Source: an uncultured Acidobacteriota bacterium
GTDB taxonomy: Bacteria; Acidobacteriota; Terriglobia; Terriglobales; Acidobacteriaceae
DNA length: 64,000 bases
Direction: 5' to 3'
Assembly: GCA_903832055.1 (NCBI GenBank)
Contig: CAILAC010000002.1
Location: forward strand, 248,001 to 312,000
Part shown: positions 27,554 to 36,558 of the stretch, piece by piece
Numbering within the stretch: the stretch's first letter is position 1
Layout of the letters: every line of letters starts with the position of its first letter
Program-made: the position numbers and the translations under genes
The notes under the pieces: generated by a model
The model's database searches: none
Seen by the model: only the letters and a program-made list of their open reading frames with translations
What the model was told of the DNA's origin: nothing

Positions 27554-27994
27554 ATGACGCGCAAAGAGACACTACTCATCCTCATCAATCAGGCAATGGA
27601 CAACGGCTTTGAATTTCGCCGATGGTACGAGTCGACGATCTCCCCGGACTGGCTCGGCCCCCAGGCGGCAATCGACCATATCAATTCAAAGGGACGTTTT
27701 TACTCTTTGATCTTTGCCCACGAGTTCGCCCGTGCATTTTGGAAGAAGGGCGCTCAGATGAATTTCGTCGTGCCTTCGGCAACCTACGCGCGCATGAACG
27801 GAAAAGGGCAAGTTGTCACCATCAACCGGAAGCCCTTTACCCGCCGGACAATGAAGGCCGATGTCTGGAAGTACCATCTGCGCCAGATGGCTCTTGCCGA
27901 CGACCCTATGCGCTATTTGAAGCGATTTTTACCAACGCATGAAAACATCGAAGCCACTTCTGACGGTATTGAGAGCCTGTCGGCAGCTGGATAG
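27554..27994 (+). CDS. Unrecognised soluble protein, 146 residues
   Basis: I do not recognise this family. The start at ATG 27554 is supported by GAGGAAAGG just upstream. The protein has no signal peptide or membrane helix, is rich in aromatic and basic residues (RRWYESTISPDWLGPQAAID, FARAFWKKGAQMNF, KADVWKYHLRQM) and looks like a compact globular fold. The codon pattern is like the neighbouring genes, so it is probably real. It stands alone between the TPR gene and rlpA. Confidence 0.6.
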   Translation: MTRKETLLILINQAMDNGFEFRRWYESTISPDWLGPQAAIDHINSKGRFYSLIFAHEFARAFWKKGAQMNFVVPSATYARMNGKGQVVTINRKPFTRRTMKADVWKYHLRQMALADDPMRYLKRFLPTHENIEATSDGIESLSAAG

Positions 27995-28243
27995 GGCGCA
28001 AAAAATGTGAGAGTTTTCTCAGCAGCGGGTGGTTCCTCCAGAATCGCCCGCTCATTTGTTTTCATGCGAGGTGTTGCGGGATATGACAACATGCAAAGCG
28101 TCTCTGAGCAAAGGACTTAGCTTGAAATACAGTACTGTTATCGTACTAGTTAATATATCAAAGATAACTAATCGGCTGGCATGTGAAATCGTTTTCGCGC
28201 CTGAATCTGAAGCCATTTATAGGCCCTAAATTGTCTCAAATCT

Positions 28244-28272
28244 TTGACTTGACCCTTCATACCCGGTATCCT
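28244..28272 (+). promoter_or_regulatory. Possible sigma-70-type promoter before rlpA
   Basis: TTGACT (28244-28249) and TATCCT (28267-28272) are 17 bp apart. Transcription would begin very near the ATG at 28287, implying an almost leaderless mRNA, which weakens the call. Confidence 0.35.
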
Positions 28273-28286
28273 TTGCTAGGTACACT

Positions 28287-28796
28287 ATGCAAACAAACAC
28301 AGGAACGAAAGTACGCATACGTCCTCGACCATTCCATGCAGCGGCAATTGCGCTGTTGGTTACGGTCGCTGGAGTCACGGCGCACGCTACTCCCGGTTCG
28401 CATGCGCATAGCAATCCTCACGCAGCCAAGACGCGCAAATGGACAGAGGTCGGCAAAGCCTCCTGGTACGGCCGTCGCTTTCAAGGGCACCGCACGGCCA
28501 GTGGTGAAGCATTCGATCTGAACATGCTGACCTGCGCACACCGGACACTTCCAATCGGCACCCTGGTACGCGTGACGAATCTCGTCAATCGCCGCTCCAT
28601 CATGGTGCGCGTCAATGATCGTGGCCCCGTTCCTCCCGGCATCGTCGTGGATCTTTCCTGGCGCGCCGCCAAGTCTCTGGGCTTCAATGGGCGGAGCAAC
28701 GTGCGCGTGCGGCTGGAAAAAGTGGAAGGGGCAGAGGCTGCCCAGTTAAACTGGCCTGACCTGGGCCGTCCTGACACTCTGACTGCCACACGCTAG
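28287..28796 (+). CDS. rlpA: RlpA-like septal-ring lytic transglycosylase
   Basis: A 169-residue exported protein. A signal-peptide-like segment (AAAIALLVTVAGVTAHA) is followed by a double-psi beta-barrel domain at about 55-150 with all RlpA landmarks: GKASWYGRRFQGHRTASGE, LTCAHRTLPIGTLVRVTNL, and VRVNDRGP carrying the conserved Asp, then DLSWRAAKSLGF. RlpA cleaves glycan strands lacking stem peptides at the division site. There is no lipobox cysteine and no C-terminal SPOR domain, so this is the short form. pyrF starts 8 bp after its stop. Confidence 0.9.
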   Translation: MQTNTGTKVRIRPRPFHAAAIALLVTVAGVTAHATPGSHAHSNPHAAKTRKWTEVGKASWYGRRFQGHRTASGEAFDLNMLTCAHRTLPIGTLVRVTNLVNRRSIMVRVNDRGPVPPGIVVDLSWRAAKSLGFNGRSNVRVRLEKVEGAEAAQLNWPDLGRPDTLTATR

Positions 28797-28803
28797 GATT
28801 TTC

Positions 28804-29589
28804 ATGCCTGAAAACAGTCCTTCGGCCGACAACTTGCCGGTGCACGATTCCCACTTGCCTCACAAGTCACTTCTGGAGCAGGCTCAGCAGCGCCTCATTG
28901 TTGCGCTCGATGTACCCACCGCTGCCGCTGCGCTGACGCTGGTTGACCGTCTCGAAGGCCAGTGCCCGTGGTTGAAGGTGGGGCTTGAACTGTTCATCTC
29001 GGCTGGACCCTCAATTGTGGAAACGCTGGTTAGTCGGGGCCACTCGATTTTTCTTGATCTCAAGCTGCACGACATTCCCAACACCGTCGCCTCTGCAGTA
29101 CGCACCGCGACATCGCTCAATGTGCGCATGCTCACGGTACATGCGGCGGGCGGGCCGGCGATGCTTGCGGCCGCGCGCGAAGCGGCTGCGGGCTCTGCGA
29201 TGCCTCCGGAACTGCTCGCGGTGACAGTGCTGACCAGCATGAATCAGAGTGAGGTTACGGCGGTTGGCGTGGCCCGCTCACCGCAGCAACAGGTTGAATT
29301 GCTCGCCCGGATGGGACTGGAGAGCGGCATCCGTGGATTTGTCTGTTCGCCCCAGGAGGTAGCGGCGTTGCGCACACTTGCTGGGCCAGCAGGAGTGCTC
29401 GTCACTCCCGGAATTCGCCCTGCAGGCGCCGATGCAGGCGATCAACAGCGCATTGCGACCCCTGCGCAGGCGCTGCAGCAGGGAGCCAGCTACCTGGTCG
29501 TTGGCCGCCCGATTACGCAGGCTGCGCACCCGGCACAAGCTGCCCGAAATGTTCTCGATGAAATTGCAGGAGCGTTGGTTCAGAAATAA
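28804..29589 (+). CDS. pyrF: Orotidine 5'-phosphate decarboxylase
   Basis: Converts OMP to UMP, the last step of de novo pyrimidine synthesis. The 261-residue TIM-barrel shows [27 protein letters not shown] (catalytic D-x-K-x-x-D), [23 protein letters not shown] and [11 protein letters not shown], which is the bacterial type I order. About 25 residues precede the first strand. ATG 28804 follows rlpA by 8 bp with AGGA as ribosome binding site, so the two are probably one transcript. Confidence 0.97.
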   Translation: MPENSPSADNLPVHDSHLPHKSLLEQAQQRLIVALDVPTAAAALTLVDRLEGQCPWLKVGLELFISAGPSIVETLVSRGHSIFLDLKLHDIPNTVASAVRTATSLNVRMLTVHAAGGPAMLAAAREAAAGSAMPPELLAVTVLTSMNQSEVTAVGVARSPQQQVELLARMGLESGIRGFVCSPQEVAALRTLAGPAGVLVTPGIRPAGADAGDQQRIATPAQALQQGASYLVVGRPITQAAHPAQAARNVLDEIAGALVQK

Positions 29590-29635
29590 GCGCCGGGCCT
29601 GATCTGTTTCTATTGATTGCAGCCCGGCACTGCCG

Positions 29636-31129
29636 CTACATTGCGCCTTTACCCCAAAGCACAGCGGGAATCGTTCCCAGAAGAATCTTCAAATCCAGCC
29701 ACAGCGACCACGAGTCGATGTACTCCAGGTCCTGGCGGATCCAGTTGGCAAAATCCGTATTGTTCCTGCCGCTCATCTGCCAGATGCAGGTAATGCCCGG
29801 CAACACGCTGAAGCGCCGCAACTGCGCTGAATCTTCAATCTTGAGCACATCGCGCACTGCCAGCGGCCGCGGACCTACCAGCGACATATCGCCCGTCAGA
29901 ACATTACAGAACTGCGGCAACTCGTCAATTGAAGTCTTGCGCAGAAATGCGCCAACCTTGGTGACGCGCGGATCCTGCTTGATCTTGAAGACCGGACCGC
30001 CCAGTTCGTTTTGACCCTCGAGCTGAGCCTGTAGTACTTCAGCATTGATGACCATCGTGCGCAGCTTGAACATCCGGAAGCGGCGGCGATGCAGGCCGTA
30101 GCGATCCTGCGAAAAGAAGATAGGCCCTGAACTTGTAAGTTTGATCGCAATGCCGGCTGCGATCAGCACGGGCAACGAGAGCAGCAACAAAGTACCAGCA
30201 CCAAAGATATCGATGGCGCGTTTGACATAGCGGTTGGAGTCTTCCTTGACCATGCGAAGAATGGAGTAATGCGAACCGCCATTCTTGTCCAACTTTGCAA
30301 TCTTGGTGCGGAACAAGTGAGAGGAGTGCCGGACTTCAACGCCGAAGCGCTCGCAAACCTCAATTACCTGCTGGATAGGTTCATACATTGACTTCACAGG
30401 CAGGGAACAATACACCACTGAGACTGGATTTTCCTTGAGCAAAGTGTCAAGCAACTCCAGGCCACCAAGATAGTGTTCCCGCATTGGTCCTGTGCCGACG
30501 AAGTCGTTGTCCAGAACGCCAACAACGTTGTAAACAGGGGAATCAATCATCTCCTGGAAGGCCGCCTGACCGCCGCGTCCTGAACCGATGATCAGTACTT
30601 CGCGCCTTGGAACGATCGTGTCTATCGATACCCAGCCAATGAAGCAGGCTACGGCAAGAAACAACAGGCTGAGCAGTGAACTCGCGAGGAAGAAGCCGGC
30701 GTCCACACGAACGGCCCGCTCCCAATCCAGTTTGGCCAGCAAACAGGGATAAACGACGGCAGCACATAAGAAGGACGCCAGAAGACTGGCTGCCATTTCC
30801 TTGTGAATCAATTCATCATTGGAGCTTTGCCCATGACCGGTGGCAACCCGCGAAATAACAGTCACCGCGACCAACATGCCAATCTCCAGCAGGCTGATGC
30901 GCGGTACCGACCACCAATCCGCCCCACGAAACATGAGTCCGGGATGCTTGAAGAACCAATAGCCGCTCAGCACAATGGCAGGCGCCAGATTACGCACCAT
31001 ACGATAGATGCTCGTATGCAACGTTCCAATTTCCTGCAGGTGCTGCTCCGGCTTTGTCCAATCCAACTTCTGCTTCTCTTCCTTCGCCGCAATTGTTCTG
31101 GGATTTACGTCTACTGTCCAATTACCCAT
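29636..31129 (-). CDS. Undecaprenyl-phosphate glycosylphosphotransferase (WbaP/ExoY-like)
   Basis: A 497-residue membrane enzyme that starts exopolysaccharide or O-antigen units by moving a sugar-1-phosphate onto undecaprenyl phosphate. The N-terminal half has four to five helices, then a CoA_binding_3/Rossmann-like domain ([18 protein letters not shown]). The C-terminal catalytic part reads [57 protein letters not shown] and [12 protein letters not shown]. No other polysaccharide genes are adjacent. The product sugar (Gal or Glc) cannot be told. Confidence 0.93.
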   Translation of the reverse strand: MGNWTVDVNPRTIAAKEEKQKLDWTKPEQHLQEIGTLHTSIYRMVRNLAPAIVLSGYWFFKHPGLMFRGADWWSVPRISLLEIGMLVAVTVISRVATGHGQSSNDELIHKEMAASLLASFLCAAVVYPCLLAKLDWERAVRVDAGFFLASSLLSLLFLAVACFIGWVSIDTIVPRREVLIIGSGRGGQAAFQEMIDSPVYNVVGVLDNDFVGTGPMREHYLGGLELLDTLLKENPVSVVYCSLPVKSMYEPIQQVIEVCERFGVEVRHSSHLFRTKIAKLDKNGGSHYSILRMVKEDSNRYVKRAIDIFGAGTLLLLSLPVLIAAGIAIKLTSSGPIFFSQDRYGLHRRRFRMFKLRTMVINAEVLQAQLEGQNELGGPVFKIKQDPRVTKVGAFLRKTSIDELPQFCNVLTGDMSLVGPRPLAVRDVLKIEDSAQLRRFSVLPGITCIWQMSGRNNTDFANWIRQDLEYIDSWSLWLDLKILLGTIPAVLWGKGAM

Positions 31130-31473
31130 AGCGTACCTAGCCTCCTGGGCATGCCCAGTAAATCTTCAGCAAGCTATTCCCCGGTTAGATCTTCTGCGCT
31201 TCCCCTGCGGAGTTGCCAGGGGTTGTTGGGGTCTACTGTGTTGCTTGCTTCAATTCTCTCATCGGCAAAGGATAGAAAACATGAGAATTGGCTTAACATC
31301 CCCCGAAAGGCGTAGCCGCATGCAACCTTAATTCCAGGTACTTGCCTCTCTACTTCCTCAGCACGTTACACCGGAAATCGCAGGTTGTCGAGGCCTGGAA
31401 CGGCACAACTAATTGGTAACGCTTTCATTTATTGAGATAGATAAAGATGCGACCAATACATATCGGAATCAGG
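31130..31473. other. Intergenic region between glycosyltransferase and priA
   Basis: About 340 bp with no supported gene and no RNA motif that I recognise. It should hold the promoter for the minus-strand glycosylphosphotransferase and the 3' end of the priA transcript. Confidence 0.4.
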
Positions 31474-33945
31474 CTACATGAGCCGCAGAGCATCGACATC
31501 GACCACTAGGTTGCGGCGCGGGATGCCCGCTTCTTCGGCGTGCGCCAGAGCTCCGCGCAGTGCCGTGTTGAGTGCACGACGTGAAGTCGCCTTCAGAATC
31601 AGGTGAAAGCGGTAAACCTCCTTGATGCGGGCAATGGGTGCGGTGCAGGGGCCGAGTACTCGAACGCCTTCAGGATTGGTCTTCTGAAACCATTTGCCCA
31701 GCGTCGCCGCCCATCCAGCCGCCTCTTCCATCTTTTTGGATTGAATCAGCAGATTGGCCAGCACGCCAAAGGGTGGGTAATGCATCCAGCGCCGATATTT
31801 GAGTTCGCGAGCGACAAAGCTCTGGTAGTCGTGACTGGCGGCGGCAATGATGGCGTAGTGATCAGGATGATAGGTCTGGACGACAACGCGGCCGGGAAGA
31901 TTGCCGCGTCCGGCGCGTCCTGAAACCTGGGTCATCAACTGGAAGACCCGCTCGGCGGCGCGAAAATCCGGCATCGAGAGCGCATGGTCGCAGCCCACAA
32001 CTCCGACCAGCGTAACTCCATGCACATCGTGGCCCTTGGCGATCATCTGGGTGCCGACCAACAGATTGATTTCGCCGGAGTGCAGGCGAGCCAGCAACCG
32101 CTCCATGTCATAACGGCCGCGGACTGTGTCGCGGTCCATGCGACCGATGCGCGCGGAGGGAAAGATCTCCTGCAGGCGCTCTTCACCTTGCTGCGAACCA
32201 GCGCCCAGGTAATACAGGTGTTCGCTCTCACACTTGGGGCAGCGCTTGGGCACGGTGCGCCGGTAGCCGCAGTAGTGGCACTCCAGCCGCTGGCCCGCGC
32301 TGGCTATCGCCTCTTCAGAATCAACCGGTTTGTGATGGGTCAGCGAGATGGCACAGTTCTGGCACTCGAGCTTTTCCCCGCAGGAGCGGCACATCGCCAC
32401 GAAAGAGTAGCCGCGCCGGTTGAGCAGAATCATCGCCTGTTCGCCACGGTCGAGGGTTGCCTGGGTTTCAGAGATAAGCAGGCGAGAGAAGATGTTTTCC
32501 TGTGCGGTCTGCTGGAACTCGATGCGCATGTCTACCAGTTCAACGACAGGCATGGGCCGGTTGTTGACCCGGTCAGCCATGGTGATGCGGCGGTACTTGC
32601 CCGCTTCGCAGTTCTGCCAGCTTTCCAGTGAGGGCGTCGCAGAACCGAGCACGACCGGCGCCGCAGCCAGCTTGGCTCGCATCACCGCGACGTCGCGGGC
32701 GTTGTAGCGCGGAGTTTCTTCCTGCTTGTAGCTCTGGTCATGCTCTTCGTCTACAAGGATCAGGCCAAGGTTGGGCACAGGGGCAAAGACTGCCGAGCGC
32801 GTGCCGACGACAATCGGTTTTTCGCCGCGCTGGATGCGATGCCACTGGTCAGAGCGTTCAGCAGGCGTCAGTGCCGAGTGCAACAGCGCCACGCGGTCGC
32901 CAAACGTTGCGTCAAGCTGCGCTGCAGCGGCTGGCGTGAGCCCAATCTCCGGCACCAGCAGGATTGCACCTTCTCCCCGGTCGAGTGCCCTTTGCAAGGC
33001 CGCCAGGTAAACCGCCGTCTTGCCTGAGCCGGTGACCCCATGCAGTAGAAATGGCTGAAAGCCCTGGGCCGTCGCGATCGAGGCCAGCGCCTCCATCTGC
33101 GGCTCGTTGAGCGCGTGCGCCGGATTCACATGGCCCATGCCGGCCAGGCTGAAAGCTGCGGGGCGCTCGTCGATGCGCACCAGGCCGCGCCGTACCAGCG
33201 TTTGCAGGCTGCTCGGCGACGTGCCCTTGTCCTGGAGGGCGGCGATGGGCAGCTCGCCTCCGCTGGCCGCCAGCTCGGCGAGGATGGCCTGCTGCTTAGC
33301 CGTCAGCGCAGGCAGGCGAGTTTCGGGTACCAGCACGGCAAAGCGCTCCATGCGGCGGGCGTCGCGCTCGACGGCAGAGGTTTCGCGGGCTATCCACTTT
33401 CTGCGCAGCATGTCCGTCAGATGCTGCATCGTGGCGGCTGTCGCGGTGCGCAGGGTGCTGAGTTTGACCGCCTCACCATCGGCCAGCCGCGCGAGCACCT
33501 TGTGCTCAATCTCGCTCTGCTCCTGGTCCGCGTCCGTGCGACGCTTCACAGCCAGCCGCATGTCACCGTCAAAGCTGCCCGCGAGCTTGTCCCGCCCTGC
33601 ATCGGTAATCCTGAAGTAGACAGTGCGGCGAACCTCAGCCATGAGCGGCAGCATGGTGCGCAGCACCTCGCCCAGCGGAGCCAGATAATACTGCGCCATC
33701 CAGACAGCCAGATCGAGCAGTTGGTCGGTCAGCAGCGGTTCCTCATCCAGCACCGTCTCGACCGGCTTGGCTTCAAAATCGCCTGGCGCGTTTGAGTGCA
33801 GCTCCATCACCACGCCGATGAGCTTTTCATTCCGAAACGGGACAATCACCCGCACGCCGCGCACAGGCCTTTGCCCCGGACTGAGCAGGTACGTAAAGGT
33901 CCGGTCCAGGGGCAGAGGCAGCGCAACTTCGCAGTATGCAGGCAT
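31474..33945 (-). CDS. priA: Primosomal protein N' (replication restart helicase PriA)
   Basis: An 823-residue 3'-5' superfamily-2 helicase that reloads the replisome at stalled forks. The N-terminal DNA-binding domain (VALPLPLDRTFTYL) is followed by Walker A GVTGSGKTAVYL, the DEEH box VDEEHDQSYK and GSATPSLES. The paired zinc-binding cysteines are CRSCGEKLECQNC and CHYCGYRRTVPKRCPKC, followed by helicase motifs IGRMDRDT and GTQMIAKGHDV and ARGRGN-like QVSGRAGRG. The length is normal to slightly long. It starts at ATG 33945 with a divergent ppgK-like gene 111 bp away. Confidence 0.96.
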   Translation of the reverse strand: MPAYCEVALPLPLDRTFTYLLSPGQRPVRGVRVIVPFRNEKLIGVVMELHSNAPGDFEAKPVETVLDEEPLLTDQLLDLAVWMAQYYLAPLGEVLRTMLPLMAEVRRTVYFRITDAGRDKLAGSFDGDMRLAVKRRTDADQEQSEIEHKVLARLADGEAVKLSTLRTATAATMQHLTDMLRRKWIARETSAVERDARRMERFAVLVPETRLPALTAKQQAILAELAASGGELPIAALQDKGTSPSSLQTLVRRGLVRIDERPAAFSLAGMGHVNPAHALNEPQMEALASIATAQGFQPFLLHGVTGSGKTAVYLAALQRALDRGEGAILLVPEIGLTPAAAAQLDATFGDRVALLHSALTPAERSDQWHRIQRGEKPIVVGTRSAVFAPVPNLGLILVDEEHDQSYKQEETPRYNARDVAVMRAKLAAAPVVLGSATPSLESWQNCEAGKYRRITMADRVNNRPMPVVELVDMRIEFQQTAQENIFSRLLISETQATLDRGEQAMILLNRRGYSFVAMCRSCGEKLECQNCAISLTHHKPVDSEEAIASAGQRLECHYCGYRRTVPKRCPKCESEHLYYLGAGSQQGEERLQEIFPSARIGRMDRDTVRGRYDMERLLARLHSGEINLLVGTQMIAKGHDVHGVTLVGVVGCDHALSMPDFRAAERVFQLMTQVSGRAGRGNLPGRVVVQTYHPDHYAIIAAASHDYQSFVARELKYRRWMHYPPFGVLANLLIQSKKMEEAAGWAATLGKWFQKTNPEGVRVLGPCTAPIARIKEVYRFHLILKATSRRALNTALRGALAHAEEAGIPRRNLVVDVDALRLM

Positions 33946-34056
33946 GGCAGAGATCTCTCAAACGCAACCCTTAGTCTAGGGGATTCTGCGCGTTCAGGAA
34001 CCGGCAAGACTCGGGTAGTCGCATTTCCCTTCATCACCAGCTACAATTCCGTCCTG

Positions 34057-34899
34057 ATGAAACCTACGACTCCGAACGCCCCGAAGCCCGCCGCCAAGCG
34101 CAAGTCCGTTACCAGGTCCGCCACCAAAGCGGTGATCGCAAAGACTGCTCCGACAGCTTTGCCGACACCTCTGCCGGTCGCCTTTGCGACACTCGAACCG
34201 GTGCACAAGCCGACGACTCTGTCGATTGACATCGGCGGTACGGGCATCAAGATGATGGTGCTTGACAGCCACGGCAAGCCGATCAGCGACCGCTTCCGCG
34301 CTTTGACGCCCGCCGGACCAACGCCTGCCCGCGTGATCGCGGTGCTTGACGATCTGCGCGCGCAAGTGCCGGAATTTGACCGCGTTTCAGTCGGTTTCCC
34401 AGGCGTTGTGAAGAACGGCGTGACCCTGGCCGCGCACAACCTTGACCCCGCATGGGCTGGCTTTCCGTTGCAGGAGACGCTGACGAAAGACTGGGGCAAG
34501 CTGGTGCGCGTCGCCAATGACGCCTCGGTGCAGGGCTACGGAGCGACCTTTGCCAAGGGCGTGGAACTGTGCCTGACCTTTGGCACCGGCCTCGGCTCAT
34601 CCCTATTTACAAACGGGCACCTCTGCCCTGGCCTTGAACTGGCGCATCACCCCTGGCGCAAGGGCAAGACCTACGAAGACTTCCTCGGCCTGCGCGGGCT
34701 GGAGAAATACGGCAAGAAGAAATGGAATGTGCTGGTGCAGAAAGCCATCGAACAGACCAGCCAGCTCTTCAACTGGGACTACCTGCATCTGGGCGGCGGC
34801 AACGCCAAGCACATCAAGTTTGAATTGCCGCACAACGTTCGCATCGTTCCCAACGAAGAAGGCCTGCTCGGCGGCGTCGCACTCTGGAGGAACGAGTAA
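34057..34899 (+). CDS. ROK-family kinase, polyphosphate-glucokinase-like
   Basis: A 280-residue sugar kinase. After a Lys/Ala/Thr-rich N-terminal extension of about 48 residues comes the phosphate loop SIDIGGTGIKMMV, then VSVGFPGVVKNG, ANDASVQGYG (catalytic Asp region), LTFGTGLGSSLFTNG, and GGGNAKHI. The ROK ExGH element appears as ELAH. The D-I-G-G-T-G-I-K phosphate loop is that of PpgK enzymes, which phosphorylate glucose with polyphosphate or ATP. Start ATG 34057 matches the family; the frame runs further upstream through priA's promoter region. Confidence 0.85.
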   Translation: MKPTTPNAPKPAAKRKSVTRSATKAVIAKTAPTALPTPLPVAFATLEPVHKPTTLSIDIGGTGIKMMVLDSHGKPISDRFRALTPAGPTPARVIAVLDDLRAQVPEFDRVSVGFPGVVKNGVTLAAHNLDPAWAGFPLQETLTKDWGKLVRVANDASVQGYGATFAKGVELCLTFGTGLGSSLFTNGHLCPGLELAHHPWRKGKTYEDFLGLRGLEKYGKKKWNVLVQKAIEQTSQLFNWDYLHLGGGNAKHIKFELPHNVRIVPNEEGLLGGVALWRNE

Positions 34900-35044
34900 G
34901 GAAACCAGCCAAGCTTCTTCCCTGTATCGGAAAGACAGGACGCGATTTTTAGCCAATAAAGAGCCGGAGCGGTCTCTTTCGAGAACTGTTCTTTGGGGTA
35001 ACGATCGTCTTGCGCATAGTGGGGATTCCTCGTAGTCTAAGCGC

Positions 35045-35293
35045 ATGGAAGTTCATTTCGAACCCGAAATGCAAGCCACGCTGGAACAGCTCGTGCTGGA
35101 AACCGGACGATCAGCAGACTTGCTTCTTGAAGATGCTATGGCTGGATACGTGTCGGAGCTGGCTGCAACCCGGGCCATGTTGAACAACCGTTACGACGAA
35201 ATCAAAAGCGGTAAAGTCGCGCTGATCGATGGCGAAGAAGCCTTCGCCCACCTTATGGCAAAGACGGCGGCGCAGCGCAATGCGCGTGGATAG
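35045..35293 (+). CDS. Antitoxin-like small protein
   Basis: An 82-residue protein of mostly helical, acidic character (EPEMQATLEQLVLETGRSAD, LLLEDAMAGYVSEL). Such ParD/CopG-like antitoxins pair with ParE toxins. The next gene, a ParE/RelE-like toxin, starts 10 bp later, which is the usual antitoxin-first order. The N-terminal part (residues 1-35) is a plausible ribbon-helix-helix DNA-binding segment, so the protein probably represses its own promoter. Confidence 0.75.
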   Translation: MEVHFEPEMQATLEQLVLETGRSADLLLEDAMAGYVSELAATRAMLNNRYDEIKSGKVALIDGEEAFAHLMAKTAAQRNARG

Positions 35294-35302
35294 GTCGGCC
35301 CG

Positions 35303-35623
35303 TTGGCCAGTACATTCGCCTTTCATCCGGAGGCATTTCAGGATCTGGATTTAATTCGGGCCTGGCTCGCGGAACGCAATCCTGATGCCGCCGATAGGTT
35401 TGTCTCCGATTTCTATCGAACTATCCGCACAGTGCTTGTGGCATTTCCCCAGGCAGGCCATCGGCGACCTGACCTGACCTCGCGGCCTCTACGCTTCCAT
35501 GTAATGAGCAATCAATATCTGGTCGCGTACGCTCCCGACGAACATCCCTTGTGGATTGTGGCGGTAATCCATGCGCAGCGCAATCCAAGAATCATGGCGG
35601 CAATTCTGCGGGGTAGAGAATAA
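35303..35623 (+). CDS. ParE/RelE-superfamily toxin
   Basis: A 106-residue basic protein with the ParE/RelE fold pattern: FHPEAFQDLDLIRAWLAER at the N-terminus, then FPQAGHRRPDL, LRFHVMSNQYLVAYAPDE, and WIVAVIHAQRNP at the end. ParE toxins poison DNA gyrase and RelE toxins cut mRNA in the ribosome; the sequence does not settle which. TTG 35303 is the only start giving the complete N-terminal helix. It is paired with the antitoxin at 35045-35293 on the same strand. Confidence 0.85.
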   Translation: MASTFAFHPEAFQDLDLIRAWLAERNPDAADRFVSDFYRTIRTVLVAFPQAGHRRPDLTSRPLRFHVMSNQYLVAYAPDEHPLWIVAVIHAQRNPRIMAAILRGRE

Positions 35624-35646
35624 TCGAAATTTCTTGCGACTGATCA

Positions 35647-36549
35647 CTATTTGCGTGCCGGTGCGGTGAGTCCCAGTTCGCGCATGGCGATCTGCAGATC
35701 GGCCCAGGCGTGCTTCTTCTGGTTGGGGTCGCGGAGCAAAAACGCCGGGTGGTAGGTCACAATGAGCTTCGTTCCGCGCAGCGGGTGGACCACGCCACGC
35801 CAGGCGGAGAGGGCGCGCTTTTCGCCGGTAAGGTAGGTCACGGCGGTCTGGCCGAGGGCCACGATGACCTGGGGGCGCACGACGTCAATCTGGCGGAAGA
35901 GAAAAGGCGAGCAGGTGTGTGCTTCGTCGGGCTCCGGGGTGCGGTTCGCGGGCGGGCGGCACTTGACGACGTTGGCAATGTAGACCTGTTCGCGCTTGAG
36001 GCCCATGGCGTTGATCATGTTGTTGAGCAGTTGGCCGCCTCGGCCAACAAAAGGCAGGCCGGATGCGTCTTCATCTGCGCCAGGGCCCTCGCCGACGAAC
36101 ATCAGTCGAGCATTCGGGTCGCCGTCACCAAAGACGAGTTTGTTGCGCCCGGCAGCCAGTGCGCACCGGTGGCAGTCGCCAATATCGTCCTGGATGAGCT
36201 TGAGGGCGGCAAAGTGCTGCTCCGGGGGAACGGGCGGAGCTTGCGGCGGGGCGGCGGGAAATGGCTTGCGGGGAGCGATCTCGGTTTCCTCGAATTCCGG
36301 GGTAAATAGGGCTACTGGGGCGCTTTCAGGGGCTGCGGTGAGCGATGAGGCCTCAGCAATCGGGGCGATTGGTGCGGGTTCGGCAACGGGTTCCGCCGCG
36401 ACCCATTGAGCCGGGTCGACTTCTCGGCGGTAGAAGTCGTAGAGGCCGAGGTCGCCGTAGTACCGCAGGCGCGCCTGGAGTGCTTCGCGAGCGGCTGGGT
36501 CGGCAACGATGGCCGCGAATTTGGCGGGTTGGGAGGTCGGTTCAGTCAA
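35647..36549 (-). CDS. Uracil-DNA glycosylase, family 4 type
   Basis: A 300-residue base-excision repair enzyme removing uracil from DNA. The C-terminal catalytic part shows FVGEGPGADEDASGLPFVGRGG, the family-4 GE-x-PG-x-x-E motif, then VVKCRPPANRTP and TYHPAFLLR with the second catalytic motif. Iron-sulfur ligands are DCHRCALA, KCRPP and CSPFL. About 110 N-terminal residues are Ala/Pro/Glu rich and unlike the family core; homologues of 200-230 residues lack them. The TTG start at 36549 lies 9 bp after coaBC. Confidence 0.92.
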   Translation of the reverse strand: MTEPTSQPAKFAAIVADPAAREALQARLRYYGDLGLYDFYRREVDPAQWVAAEPVAEPAPIAPIAEASSLTAAPESAPVALFTPEFEETEIAPRKPFPAAPPQAPPVPPEQHFAALKLIQDDIGDCHRCALAAGRNKLVFGDGDPNARLMFVGEGPGADEDASGLPFVGRGGQLLNNMINAMGLKREQVYIANVVKCRPPANRTPEPDEAHTCSPFLFRQIDVVRPQVIVALGQTAVTYLTGEKRALSAWRGVVHPLRGTKLIVTYHPAFLLRDPNQKKHAWADLQIAMRELGLTAPARK

Positions 36550-36558
36550 GACAACAGC

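Noticed and set aside
27288-27557. 89-codon frame before the unrecognised gene
   Set aside because: No ribosome binding site or family, and it overlaps the start of a better-supported gene.
28129-28138. Palindrome ACAGTACTGT upstream of rlpA
   Set aside because: Only 10 bp, in an AT-rich stretch; no known operator matches and chance occurrence is likely.
29592-29628. GCCGGGC/GCCCGGC stem between pyrF and the glycosylphosphotransferase gene
   Set aside because: The 23-base loop and absent T-run make a terminator doubtful.
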